A stretch of DNA of 64,000 nt from Bradymonas sediminis (GCF_003258315.1 NZ_CP030032.1:4447501-4511500); one strand, 5' to 3'. Shown: positions 15,843-26,590, counted from the stretch's first letter. The notes: generated by a model from the sequence alone, not told the origin. Numbers and translations: made by a program.

Positions 15843-18407
15843 CTATTCGCGGGCATCAAAGAAGTCGACCATTTCCTGGCGCGCCGCGTAGCCCGATAGC
15901 GAAGTCGGGTCGAAGAAGAACCCGTGATTCGAGACTGACGGATCGTAGGTCGAGATCGCTAGGCCCATGCGCTCGGCGAGTATTTGGGTCGAGATATTCG
16001 GCACCACCCCGTCGTTTTTGGCCATCTGAATCAGCACACGCTTGGGAGGCATCGTCTTGGTCTGACCGTCCTGCGGGTCGACATAACGCAGCGGTTCCTG
16101 CGTGGCGTGATGGGCAATATTGAGCGGGTCCACCGGGTCGAGCAACCAGCGCATTATATTGGAGAACCTGAAATACGCGTCGCTGCCGCGCGGCGCGCCG
16201 CGCTCGACGAGCGCGTTGTTAAAGATGCTCACAAAGGCGTCGGAATTCTCGATCAGCGATAAGAATCCGGCGCCCGGCACGTTGAGCACGAAGTCCTGAA
16301 TCCCCGGCTCCAGCGCCGCCATATTCGCCCCGAGAATCCCGCCCAGGCTCATGCCCAAATACACGACGTCGTCGCCGGCGAGGGTGTACCCCTCGGCGCT
16401 CGCCGCCCAATCGGCGTGCTTAATCACGCGGTAGCCCTGCATCAAGTCCAGCAACGCCTGGCCGAAGTGGTCGCGCGTCCCCACCAGATTATCGACCTCG
16501 ATGAAGGCAAAACCGGTCGAAATGGGAAACTCCGCGTCCACAAACGGCGCGCGAATCCGCGCGACTTCGCCCTCACTGCCGTCCGCCTTTTTGCACTGGC
16601 CGACCTCATCGCAGGACGCATTCCCCCTACAATCCGTGTCCGCCAGACAGACCGCGCGGTCCCCATGATAGGGCAGATCCAGCGAAAACACCGCGTAACC
16701 CGCGCCCGCCAATTTATTGGCGATAAGATAGGTCAGCTCGCGGCTCGTCATCAGCCCGTGGCCGAATAAGACCACCGGAATCGGCTCGCCTTTTTCGACC
16801 CCGGTCGGAATGGTGAGCACAAAAGACGTCCGGCGCTCTTCGGCCCGACCGTCGGCATAGGCCCGGCGCGTGCGCGGGTCGAGCCCATCGAGGGTATAGA
16901 GCTCCCCGCTCACGATCGTGCGCACCAGCGGCATCGACAGCCACAGCCCCCGGGCCAGCGGCGAGGCGACTTCGACGTTCATCAGCTCGGTGCTGACGTC
17001 GCGGGTGTAGAGCTCGGCGCGGCGCGCCATCAGAAGCTCGGCGGCCGACTGGGTGTGGAAAGGCACCGCGGCGCCCATCTCCTGGCGCATCACCGACTCG
17101 CCCTGCAGCATGTCGAGCAGCGCCTCGCTCCGCTGGCGCACCGGCTCCAGCGTCTGCGCGGTTGCGTCGTCGATGACCGAGAGCTGACTCGCGCCGCTCT
17201 GCGCGTCCGTCAGCGCCGCCTTCGAGCGCAGCATCGCCCCGACCGGCTGGGCGCTCAGCGGCTCACCGCGCGTATCTTTGAGCGCGCCGGTGGTCAGATA
17301 AATATAGTCGGTGTCGGCCTTCAGCGTCAGGCGCGGGCGAATCCAGAAGGTCTTCTCGTCGTCGAGGACGCCGCGCTCAAGATCGGTGATCTCCTCGAAG
17401 CTGCCGTCTTCGCGCCGCTCAAAAAGTCGCACGCTCGCCGGGTTCAACACCGTGTCGCGGGCCACCGGATGCGTGCTCTTTAGCACCAACGCGCCCGAGA
17501 TCGAGAACCCATCATAGGCCGACAACACCTCCTTAATATGGCGGGTTTCGGCCGGGTCATCGGCGGCGATCGGCAGATCGATGAGCCCCGTCGACGCGTC
17601 GATAAGCAACTGATTTGGCTGGGGAATCTCACCGGAGCTGGGGTCAAAAACCACGGTCGATTTGTCGCTCGTCGTGAACTCGGCGAGCACCGCGAGCTCG
17701 TCGCGCCCGAAGCCGGCCGCGCGGGTCGCCTGCTCGATAAGCGGGGCAAAGCCCTGCTGAAGCGCGCTCAATTGCTGCGCTGCCGCCAGCCGCTCCTCCT
17801 CACTCTCGCCGGGTATCGCGTCGAGCTGCGCGTCGATGGGCGAGGTCGAGCGCAGCAAATAGAATAGGTCATCGGCGACCACCGGCTCGCCCGCCGCCCC
17901 GCGCAACCCACCCTCATACCCGCGCAGACCGAAGACATACCTTCGTCCCGGCTGCAGTCCATCCTCGACCCCGCCGGTGGGCGCAGCCTCAATCATCCGT
18001 GTCTCGGCGTCGAAACTCACCGCCACATCGAGGCGCCGGTGGCTCTCGGCATCGAACGCAAAGAACGCCCCGCCAAGCTCGGGCACAAATACCTCGCCAG
18101 ACATTGGGATCTTGAGGGTCGAGCCGAGCGGATAGCCATCGAGGTGATTGAGATAGAGGTTAAATTCGCGCTGCGCCGGCGACATCTGCGCGTCGGTCGC
18201 CAGGGCGAGGCGCCCGGTTTGGGTGTCACGGGCCAGATCGGTGGGCGTAGGCAGCACCCTCTCGCTCGGACTCCAGAGCGCGCGAACCACCGCATCCCCC
18301 TGCTCTTGCGGCTCCATCTGAGCATCGGAGCTGCAGGCCGACAGCGCCAAAACGACGCCGCCAGCGACCCCAAGGATAGATATGGTACCGACTGAAAAAC
18401 GCGTCAT
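15843..18407 (-). CDS. Surface lipase-type lipoprotein (alpha/beta hydrolase, VolA-like)
   Basis: An 854-residue protein with lipobox ALSAC (Cys25). Residues ~30-480 contain all-beta Ig-like regions that resemble the N-terminal domain of VolA-type outer-membrane phospholipases; the C-terminal half is an alpha/beta hydrolase: oxyanion loop FGHGL, nucleophile elbow GMSLGG (Ser687), acid AKNDG (Asp799) and base NHG (His828), the full triad in correct order. Inserted after the strand SLDLPYHGDRA is a four-Cys segment, CLADTDCRGNASC...GQC, of the same kind as in the large lipoprotein at the left edge. Predicted role: extracellular hydrolysis of lipids or esters, for nutrient capture or prey attack. 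It is monocistronic, facing the GGDEF gene across a hairpin. Confidence 0.88.
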   Translation of the reverse strand: MTRFSVGTISILGVAGGVVLALSACSSDAQMEPQEQGDAVVRALWSPSERVLPTPTDLARDTQTGRLALATDAQMSPAQREFNLYLNHLDGYPLGSTLKIPMSGEVFVPELGGAFFAFDAESHRRLDVAVSFDAETRMIEAAPTGGVEDGLQPGRRYVFGLRGYEGGLRGAAGEPVVADDLFYLLRSTSPIDAQLDAIPGESEEERLAAAQQLSALQQGFAPLIEQATRAAGFGRDELAVLAEFTTSDKSTVVFDPSSGEIPQPNQLLIDASTGLIDLPIAADDPAETRHIKEVLSAYDGFSISGALVLKSTHPVARDTVLNPASVRLFERREDGSFEEITDLERGVLDDEKTFWIRPRLTLKADTDYIYLTTGALKDTRGEPLSAQPVGAMLRSKAALTDAQSGASQLSVIDDATAQTLEPVRQRSEALLDMLQGESVMRQEMGAAVPFHTQSAAELLMARRAELYTRDVSTELMNVEVASPLARGLWLSMPLVRTIVSGELYTLDGLDPRTRRAYADGRAEERRTSFVLTIPTGVEKGEPIPVVLFGHGLMTSRELTYLIANKLAGAGYAVFSLDLPYHGDRAVCLADTDCRGNASCDEVGQCKKADGSEGEVARIRAPFVDAEFPISTGFAFIEVDNLVGTRDHFGQALLDLMQGYRVIKHADWAASAEGYTLAGDDVVYLGMSLGGILGANMAALEPGIQDFVLNVPGAGFLSLIENSDAFVSIFNNALVERGAPRGSDAYFRFSNIMRWLLDPVDPLNIAHHATQEPLRYVDPQDGQTKTMPPKRVLIQMAKNDGVVPNISTQILAERMGLAISTYDPSVSNHGFFFDPTSLSGYAARQEMVDFFDARE

Positions 18408-18583
18408 TTTGCTTGCCCTGAGCCAAAGTTGGTCTATTTGATACGTAACACGCTACACAATAAGATGGGCTGGGTTCAAGAAGATGGCGAAATCGTCGAG
18501 GGAACCCGCGCCGATTTGCTATTTTTTCGATTGAGTGGCAAATAGAGTCACGATTTAGCCCAATTTTGAACAATGGAATGCCA

Positions 18584-20476
18584 ATGAGAAGCCCTGATCA
18601 ACGTCATCTTTCGACCCATTCGCTGCGCGGCGTGTGGGGCGCACTGATTCTCGGCGCGGCGATTGCGCTCACCGCTTGCGGCGACACCGAGACCGAGGTC
18701 AACCAGGCCCCCACGCTCACCCTGGATGTCGGGGCGCAGGAGAGCTATGTCATTGGCGATCTTATCCAAATTCGAGCCAGCGCCGAAGACCCGGACAGCG
18801 ACCCGCTGACGTTTAGCGTGCAGGGGTTGCCCGAGCGCGCCGAGCTGCAGACCTTCCCGAACTCGGCGCTGTTGAGCTGGGATCCCATCGCCAGTGACGT
18901 CACCGGCGGCGAGGGGAAAAAGCTGGTCTTCGTGGTCGAAGATGACCGCGGCGGGCGCTCCGAGCGCGTCGTCCACCTGAATATTTTGGCCGGAAACGGC
19001 ACGCCGAGCTTCGCGTCGCCCTCGAGCAAATTATTCAACCCGCGCAGCGGCCAGGCGCTGACCTTCGAGGTCAAGGTGCGCGACGACGACTCCGCCCAGG
19101 TCTTTTTGTCGATGCCGGCCGAGACCGCCCCCGAGGGCGCAACCTTCGAGCAAACCGACGCCAAAGTCGGCACCTTCACCTGGACCCCAACCGTCGCTCA
19201 GATCTCGCAGCGCGTGCACTCCGCGACCTTCGTCGCCGAGGATAACCAGGGCGCGCCGGTCAAACAAAAAGTCACGATCATCCTTCAGAGCTCCACCGGC
19301 GGCGACCCCGGAAATAACGACCCGACCTCGCCCACGCCCGGCGGCTCCACCTGCGACGACACCCAGCTCATCACCCACGCCGCCCCCTCCGCCCAGCGCA
19401 CCGTCGACGACTACGAGCTAGAGGCGTACCTGTCGCCCGAAGGCGCCCAAAAATACGACCAGGGCATGCTCTTCTGGTCCACCATCAACCCCATGCAATA
19501 CGAGGTCGACATGGAGTCGATCGACATGAAGGTCGGCGCAGGGTTGATGCGCGCGGGGATTCCAAATCTGCTGCTCCAAGAGGGCGAGTACGAGATCGTT
19601 TATTATACGATCTGCGCCTTCGACTCGACCGCAGACGCCAACGCGGACGACACGTTCGTCTGCGCCCCGGCCAATCACTATTATAGCTTCGTCGCCCACT
19701 CCCCCGACACCAATTATTGCGCCGATGACAGCACATCGGGGACGAGCTTCGCCAACGCCGCCGAGGTCTCGGGCACCGAGTGGGTCGACTATCTGACCTG
19801 CGCGGGCGCCGACGATTACCACAAGGTCACCGTGCCGGCGGGCGAGCTGGCCGAGGTCTATATGACCTATTCGCTCACCGGCGCCGCGGGCACGCAGACG
19901 CTCACTCATCCGATGGACATCACGGTCTATGACGAGGACCAAAACCCCGTCGAGCTCGCCGAAGTCTCCGAGTGCTCCGGCATCGCCTATATGTTGATGC
20001 AGGCGCCCCCGACCCAGGCGAGCACCTGGTATATCAAGGTGAGCCCGAGCGGCGACTCTCAGACGCCCTACCAACTGACCGCCTTTCACTCCGAGCCCGA
20101 CATCGAGCCGCCCCCCGTCTGCGAGGACGACGACACGTTCGGCTCGACCAACCGCTCCACCAGCGACGCCCCGTTTATCGACGACGGCGAATATACCGGT
20201 TTGACGGTTTGCGGCGGCGAGTCCAGCGCCGATTGGTATACCAATATTCTGGCCGTGGGAGACCAACTCTTCGCCGAATTGGCGGTTGAGCAAGGCGCCG
20301 ATGTCAGCGATATCTACTTCGCCGCCTACGGCTCGACCGGCGGGTTGCGCGGCGTGGGCGCCGTCGAGGGGGACAAGCTCATCCTGGAGCTTGAAGCAAC
20401 CGCTGAGGATTTCTATTATTATATCGTCGAAGCCCCCAGCGAGACACGCTATACCCTCTTCTTCGCGACCTATTAA
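18584..20476 (+). CDS. Lipoprotein with cadherin-like/Ig and pre-peptidase C-terminal-like domains
   Basis: A ~630-residue lipoprotein (lipobox LTAC, Cys32 from ATG 18584). Residues ~40-140 and ~145-240 are two Ig/cadherin-like domains (NQAPTLTLDVG..., ASAEDPDSDPLTFSV, and a second with VKVRDDDSAQV) followed by a Gly/Asn/Pro/Thr linker. The C-terminal ~380 residues contain two or three beta-sandwich units resembling pre-peptidase C-terminal (PPC) domains, typical of proteins exposed at the cell surface or released; cysteines occur in pairs. No catalytic motif. The frame extends upstream to ATG 18578 and TTG 18566; the GGA at 18575-18577 best serves ATG 18584. Divergent from the lipase gene with ~175 bp between starts. 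Confidence 0.82.
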   Translation: MRSPDQRHLSTHSLRGVWGALILGAAIALTACGDTETEVNQAPTLTLDVGAQESYVIGDLIQIRASAEDPDSDPLTFSVQGLPERAELQTFPNSALLSWDPIASDVTGGEGKKLVFVVEDDRGGRSERVVHLNILAGNGTPSFASPSSKLFNPRSGQALTFEVKVRDDDSAQVFLSMPAETAPEGATFEQTDAKVGTFTWTPTVAQISQRVHSATFVAEDNQGAPVKQKVTIILQSSTGGDPGNNDPTSPTPGGSTCDDTQLITHAAPSAQRTVDDYELEAYLSPEGAQKYDQGMLFWSTINPMQYEVDMESIDMKVGAGLMRAGIPNLLLQEGEYEIVYYTICAFDSTADANADDTFVCAPANHYYSFVAHSPDTNYCADDSTSGTSFANAAEVSGTEWVDYLTCAGADDYHKVTVPAGELAEVYMTYSLTGAAGTQTLTHPMDITVYDEDQNPVELAEVSECSGIAYMLMQAPPTQASTWYIKVSPSGDSQTPYQLTAFHSEPDIEPPPVCEDDDTFGSTNRSTSDAPFIDDGEYTGLTVCGGESSADWYTNILAVGDQLFAELAVEQGADVSDIYFAAYGSTGGLRGVGAVEGDKLILELEATAEDFYYYIVEAPSETRYTLFFATY

Positions 20477-20538
20477 TCCCATTAGAACGAAATTAGGCCA
20501 TTGCATTTAGAGTGCTTCTGATAATAAGCAGCGCGCAG

Positions 20539-20579
20539 GGTTCGCGAGAATCCGCGCGCGTTCATTTGCGTCGCGAACC
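20539..20579. promoter_or_regulatory. 9-bp inverted repeat overlapping a promoter
   Basis: GGTTCGCGA (20539-20547) and TCGCGAACC (20571-20579) are exact reverse complements 23 nt apart. The right arm overlaps the start of the spacer of the promoter predicted for the next gene, so the pair may be an operator; it could also be a weak terminator for the gene ending at 20476. Confidence 0.35.
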
Positions 20580-20594
20580 GAAGAACACTATAGA
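20566..20594 (+). promoter_or_regulatory. Sigma70-like promoter of the MopE-like gene
   Basis: TTGCGT (20566-20571), a 17-bp spacer and TATAGA (20589-20594) lie about 60 bp before the start at 20654. The -35 matches the consensus at only three positions, the -10 at four. Confidence 0.4.
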
Positions 20595-20653
20595 CTAGCT
20601 CGAAGAGATGTCGGCCCACCCAACGCGCATATTTAATTAAGAAGGGATATCGC

Positions 20654-21718
20654 ATGACAGACTATCGCCGCTCGACGAAGTACGCCGCTTTCGCCTTATC
20701 CCTTGCGTTCATCGCAGCCGGACTCGGAGCCTGCTCCGACGACGACGCCGCTGGTAAAAACGGCGTCGTCTGCGAGGCCGATGAGCTCTACGACCAGCTC
20801 AACGACACCTGCGTGAGCCGTGATAACGCGGTCGAAGAAGACGCCGGCTTTAGCGACACCGACGAGCAAGGCGACATCTCGGGCGACCCGGACGCGACCG
20901 GAGACGTCGATGAAGAAGACGTCATCGATATGGCCGAGTGCGACAAGGACAATGACGGCGCCCTCTCCATCGACTGCGGCGGCATGGACTGCGACGACAA
21001 TAACCCCGCCGTCTCGCCCTTCCTCAACGAGGTCTGCGATAACCTCGACAATAACTGCAGCGGCACCGTCAACGGCGGCATCGAGTGCACCTTTTACGCC
21101 CACACCCGCGACGCGCTCTATAAGGTCGACCCCTTCGCCAAAACCCTGAGCAAGGTCAGCGACGTCCCGGGCCTGCAGGATATCGACACCCACCCCGACG
21201 GCACCCTCTTCGGCATCAAGCACGATGGCGTCTATCGCTACGATAGCTGGGGCGACTATTGGATCAAACAGGGCAGCTTCGGCCGAGACATCGGCGACTC
21301 CAACGGACTGGCCATCGACCAGGAAGGCACCGCGTATATCACCTCCGACGACAAGATCTATAGCGCCAACCTGATGAGCGGGCGCGCCACCTTCGTGGGC
21401 CAAACGGGCAATTTCAAATCGAGCGGCGATTGCGTGGTCGACAAGGGCAACACCCTCTATATGACCTCGAAAGAAGAGGACCAGATGGACACGCTGGTCG
21501 AGCTGTCCAAGGACACCGGCGCGGGCACCCCGGTCGGCGAAATGGGCGCCATCGGCTTCGAGAAGGTCTACTCGCTCACCGCCGCATGGGGCACGCTCTA
21601 CGGGCTCAATAGCAACGGGCAGCTCATCGAGATCAACCAGAGAGACGGCACCGGCAGCCTGATTCACACCTTCCCGGACAAGAGCTTCTGGGGCGCGGCG
21701 AGTACGCCGAACCGCTAA
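20654..21718 (+). CDS. MopE-like metal-binding-motif lipoprotein with beta-propeller
   Basis: A 354-residue lipoprotein (lipobox LGAC, Cys27; RBS AAGAAGGGA 8 nt upstream of ATG). After an acidic region rich in Asp/Glu (about residues 55-100) it has the putative metal-binding motif of MopE-type proteins: DCGGMDCDDNNPAVSP, followed by NEVCDNLDNNCSG. That motif, from a copper-binding surface protein of Methylococcus and very common in myxobacteria, chelates a metal through Asp and Cys. The C-terminal ~215 residues consist of repeats with DxHPDGTLFG, LAIDQEGTAYI and VVDKGNTLYM, a beta-propeller of the NHL/SMP-30 type. Probably a surface-exposed binding protein; ligand unknown. It ends before a strong terminator. 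Confidence 0.88.
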   Translation: MTDYRRSTKYAAFALSLAFIAAGLGACSDDDAAGKNGVVCEADELYDQLNDTCVSRDNAVEEDAGFSDTDEQGDISGDPDATGDVDEEDVIDMAECDKDNDGALSIDCGGMDCDDNNPAVSPFLNEVCDNLDNNCSGTVNGGIECTFYAHTRDALYKVDPFAKTLSKVSDVPGLQDIDTHPDGTLFGIKHDGVYRYDSWGDYWIKQGSFGRDIGDSNGLAIDQEGTAYITSDDKIYSANLMSGRATFVGQTGNFKSSGDCVVDKGNTLYMTSKEEDQMDTLVELSKDTGAGTPVGEMGAIGFEKVYSLTAAWGTLYGLNSNGQLIEINQRDGTGSLIHTFPDKSFWGAASTPNR

Positions 21719-21758
21719 AATCAGCCACTAAAAATACGGTCTCACCCACCATGTTTTG

Positions 21759-21794
21759 GACCCCTGGCGCCACGCGCTCAGGGGTCTTTTTTTT
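21759..21794 (+). terminator. Rho-independent terminator
   Basis: GACCCCTG (21759-21766) pairs with CAGGGGTC (21779-21786) around a 12-nt loop and is followed by eight T (21787-21794). It ends the MopE-like transcription unit. Confidence 0.92.
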
Positions 21795-21818
21795 GTGCCG
21801 CTGAAGCTCGCGCGCCGG

Positions 21819-22787
21819 CTACCTCGCCCCCAAAAAACTATAGTCGGGCGCCGAGCGCAAAAAGAGGCGGGTGATATGCCCGCTCTCGCTGCCGGGCGTG
21901 GGCTGCGGGTCGCCGTAGAGGAAGAGCTGGGCCTCGGGATCTTCGCGCAGCACCTGCGCCCAGCGGTGCCCGATCGGCCCGATCAGGCTCTGGGCGTTCG
22001 CGTCCGAGTGACGCCTTGGCGAGCCCAGCGGGAGGTTGCAGACCGCGCGGATCCATTGCTCGAATTGATCGGTCAAGCACACGCTTAGCGTCCAATATCC
22101 GGCGGCAGACGCCCGCGGGACGAGCCGGCGCACCCAGAGCTGCGCGTCCTCGTCGACCGCCATCTCCACGGCGAGCAGCCCGACCAAATCGAGCTCCCTG
22201 GCCAGCGAGCGCGCGATCTGGATCGCCCGCTCGCTGACCTGCGACTCCAGCGGCGCCGGCACCTGCGTGGTGTCGAGCATCCCCTCGATGCGATGGGTCA
22301 ACGCCGGGTCATAGATCGCGATTTGGCCGTCGGCGTTTCGCGCCACGAGCACCGAGATCTCGTCGCGATACGCCTGCCCGTTCTGCTGCGCCAAGCCCAC
22401 CCCCACCGCTTTAAGCGCCCGCTGCAGCCCCTCGCCGCCCCGGGTTTGATTGAGCAGCCCCACGCTGGGGTGCAGCGCGCGCAGCGCCGCCAGATGCTCA
22501 AGGCGCTCGGCGTCGCCGGCCTGGCGCTCGGCGTCCTCCCCCGCAAAGAGCAGCAGGTCCACCGAGCTGGCGAATGCCTCCAGCACCCGCTCGTCTCGCC
22601 AATCCCCCACCATCGGGTGCGCGCAGACCTGGGCGGCCGGAGTATGGGGCCCCGAGCTCAAGAGATGCACCCGATACCCCAGCGACGCCGCCGCCATCGC
22701 GCTCATCCTGGCCTGCGGCCCCGAGCCGACGATCCCGATGGCGCTCCCCGGCCCGAACACCCGATTGGCTGCTAGCTCCTGGCTCAT
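21819..22787 (-). CDS. PurK-like ATP-grasp protein, probably inactive
   Basis: A 322-residue protein clearly related to PurK (N5-carboxyaminoimidazole ribonucleotide synthase): an N-terminal Rossmann loop GIVGSGPQARMSAMAAASLG, a central RDEISVLVARNADGQIAIYD, and VGLLAVEMAVDEDAQLWVRR followed by the PurK C-terminal part (QFEQWIRAVCNLPLGSPR, LIGPIGHRW, ESGHI). However, the PurK active-site segment NELAPRxHNSGHWT reads RRLVPRASAAGYWT here, so the metal-binding NE and the conserved His-Asn are gone, and about 60 residues of the ATP-grasp central region (the KxRxGGYDGxGQ loop) are missing or reduced to a remnant (NQTRGG). PurK is normally ~355 residues and next to purE; no purE is here. It is best read as a degenerate paralogue, not a working purine enzyme. 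The frame is intact with no internal stop, so it is not an obvious pseudogene. Confidence 0.75.
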   Translation of the reverse strand: MSQELAANRVFGPGSAIGIVGSGPQARMSAMAAASLGYRVHLLSSGPHTPAAQVCAHPMVGDWRDERVLEAFASSVDLLLFAGEDAERQAGDAERLEHLAALRALHPSVGLLNQTRGGEGLQRALKAVGVGLAQQNGQAYRDEISVLVARNADGQIAIYDPALTHRIEGMLDTTQVPAPLESQVSERAIQIARSLARELDLVGLLAVEMAVDEDAQLWVRRLVPRASAAGYWTLSVCLTDQFEQWIRAVCNLPLGSPRRHSDANAQSLIGPIGHRWAQVLREDPEAQLFLYGDPQPTPGSESGHITRLFLRSAPDYSFLGAR

Positions 22788-22926
22788 CCAATTATCCCCA
22801 GTCCGTGTTTGTGATGATCTCGCTGGCCTGTCATGCCTTCAACTTAGGCACCCCGCGCCCGCTGACACCCCCGCCCCATTTCCCCCATCGACCCGCGCGC
22901 CAAAATTGGCTATAGCCGCAGGCGCC

Positions 22927-23826
22927 ATGACCCAAGAAACCCCCCAAAATTCGACCGCCCCTCTCTTCTCCGTTGGCCTGCGCTATATGGCCGCCAGCGC
23001 GTTCTTCTTCAGCCTGATGGGCGTCCTCGTGAAGGTGCTCGGCGAGCGACTGCCGAGCAACGAGATCGTGCTGGCGCGAAGCTTTATGCTGCTGCTCTTC
23101 GCCTGGCTGATGATCCGGCGCGCCGGCGTGAGCCCCTGGGGAAATAACAAGCCGTTGCTCTTTTTGCGCGGCCTGTCGGGCTTCGCCGCGCTGAGCTGCT
23201 TCTACTACGCGCTCACCGAGCTCCCCTTAGCCGACGCCACCCTGATTATGTATATCAACCCGGTCTTCACCGGGATTTTGGCGGCCATCTTCCTCAAAGA
23301 AGCCATCGGCTGGCCCGATATCATCGGCATCGCCGTGAGCCTGCTGGGCGTGGTCCTGGTGGCCCAGCCCTCCTTTATATTCGGCGGCGAGGGCGCGCTG
23401 AACCTCTTCGCGGTCGGCGTCGGCATGGCCGGCGCCATCCTCTCGGCGGTCGCCTACGTCAGCGTGCGAAAGCTGCGCGAGACCGACGATAATATGACCA
23501 TCGTCTTCTATTTCCCCCTGGTCGCCGCACCCGCCTCGATCCCCTTCGCCATCCCGGGATTCCTCATCCCCGTCGGCTGGGAGTGGCCCATGCTCGCCGC
23601 GCTCGGCCTGGTCACGTTTATCGCCCAGGTCGCCATGACCCGCGGCCTAAGCCTGGAGCCCGCCGGGCGCGCCACCTCCATCAGCTACCTACAGGTGGTC
23701 TTCGCGTTCGTGTGGGGCATGCTGCTCTTCCAGGAATTCCCCGACCCGCTGAGCATCGCCGGGGCGTTGCTGATCCTGGCGAGCACCGTGGGCGTGGCGA
23801 GGTGGCGCAGCCGGCGGGCGGGCTAG
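22927..23826 (+). CDS. EamA-family (drug/metabolite) transporter
   Basis: A 299-residue membrane protein with about ten hydrophobic segments arranged as two EamA repeats: the first begins YMAASAFFFSLMGVLVKVLG and contains GLSGFAALSCFYYAL, ADATLIMYINPVFTGILAAIF; the second begins LNLFAVGVGMAGAILSAVAY and ends AGALLILASTVGVARW. EamA proteins export metabolites, nucleosides or amino acids. I use ATG 22927 (MTQETPQNS...); the open frame upstream to 22450 lacks membrane segments and an RBS and overlaps the PurK-like gene. The substrate cannot be inferred. It faces the acetate kinase gene across two tandem repeat arrays. Confidence 0.9.
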   Translation: MTQETPQNSTAPLFSVGLRYMAASAFFFSLMGVLVKVLGERLPSNEIVLARSFMLLLFAWLMIRRAGVSPWGNNKPLLFLRGLSGFAALSCFYYALTELPLADATLIMYINPVFTGILAAIFLKEAIGWPDIIGIAVSLLGVVLVAQPSFIFGGEGALNLFAVGVGMAGAILSAVAYVSVRKLRETDDNMTIVFYFPLVAAPASIPFAIPGFLIPVGWEWPMLAALGLVTFIAQVAMTRGLSLEPAGRATSISYLQVVFAFVWGMLLFQEFPDPLSIAGALLILASTVGVARWRSRRAG

Positions 23827-23889
23827 CGCGGTCTGGCGCGCAGCGAGGCGGGGGGGCTCCCCCCAAAAACACGTTCAACGTGGCTTTTT

Positions 23890-24057
23890 GGCAGCTCGAT
23901 GCCTCGAAAATGACGTGCGACGTGGTTTTTTGGCAGCTCGATGCCTCGAAAATGACGTGGCACGTGATTTTTTGGCAGCTCGATGCCTCGAAAATGACGC
24001 GCGACGTGATTTTTTGGCAGCTCGATGCTTCGAAAATGACGCGCGACGTGATTTTGG
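23890..24057. repeat. 42-bp tandem direct repeat, 4 copies
   Basis: Four units of exactly 42 bp start at 23890, 23932, 23974 and 24016, each starting GGCAGCTCGATGCCTCGAAA and ending GACGTG followed by a T run; copies differ at few positions. 42 is a multiple of three, and one plus frame encodes repeating FWQLDASKMT, another minus frame FEASSCQK. No start codon, RBS or codon bias ties it to a gene. Just before it, a G7/C6 hairpin lies at 23850-23864. The array follows the EamA gene stop (23826). Confidence 0.9.
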
Positions 24058-24106
24058 TCGCGTAAAATCGCTCTGAAGGCACGTTCGGTGGGGTTTGGAG
24101 GCAGAC

Positions 24107-24520
24107 GGATGGGGCTCGTCGGGGTGGGTGGCACCGTGACGGATGGGGCTCGTCGGGGTGGGTGGCACCGTGACGGATGGGGCTCGTCGGGGTGGGTGGC
24201 ACCGTGACGGATGGGGCTCGTCGGGGTGGGTGGCACCGTGACGGATGGGGCTCGTCGGGGTGGGTGGCACCGTGACGGATGGGGCTCGTCGGGGTGGGTG
24301 GCACCGTGACGGATGGGGCTCGTCGGGGTGGGTGGCACCGTGACGGATGGGGTTCGTCGGGGTGGGTGGCACCGTGACGGATGGGGTTCGTCGGGGTGGG
24401 TGGCACCGTGACGGAGCGGACTCGTCGGGGTGGGTGGCACCGTGACGGAGCGGCACCGTGACGGAGCGGGCTCGTCGGGGTGGGTGGCACCGTGACGGAA
24501 CGGCACCGTGACGGAACGGC
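24107..24520. repeat. 34-bp tandem direct repeat, about 11 copies plus two short units
   Basis: Units of exactly 34 bp begin at 24107 and recur every 34 bp to 24413: GGATGGGGCTCGTCGGGGTG then GGTGGCACCGTGAC. The tenth (24413) and the unit at 24463 carry GGAGCGG; between and after are 16-bp truncated units (24447, 24497). There are no spacers, so it is not a CRISPR array. 34 is not a multiple of three, so all three frames stay open by chance over the array. It lies between the 3' ends of eamA and the acetate kinase fusion, 50 bp after the 42-bp array. Confidence 0.92.
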
Positions 24521-24560
24521 CGACCCAACCAGACCCAGAGGGCCTGGCTCCGATATAAAA

Positions 24561-26417
<1,857 letters not shown>

Positions 26418-26590
26418 AAGGCTTCACCGAAGAGTTAGAGAAAAATCGAGGTCGAAATCGTCCGCATTGTAGACATGAGGCCGCCGCTGCGGCAAGTTGG
26501 CGCGAATCCATCCGCCGATAAACACAGAGGCTCCGCTACGGATTCCCGGGCCGACTTTTTCGTAAATTTGCCCTCCAACGATACTGTCTG

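Noticed and set aside
23850..23864. G7/C6 hairpin after eamA as a terminator
   Set aside because: On the plus strand the stem is followed by A, not T, and on the minus strand the T run precedes the stem.
23583..24065. A plus-strand open frame covering the end of eamA and the 42-bp repeat
   Set aside because: It starts inside eamA in another frame and gains its repeat part only because 42 is a multiple of three; no start or RBS supports it.
24107..24520. 34-bp repeats as a CRISPR array
   Set aside because: Units follow each other with no spacer, several carry substitutions, and truncated 16-bp units occur. No cas gene is near.
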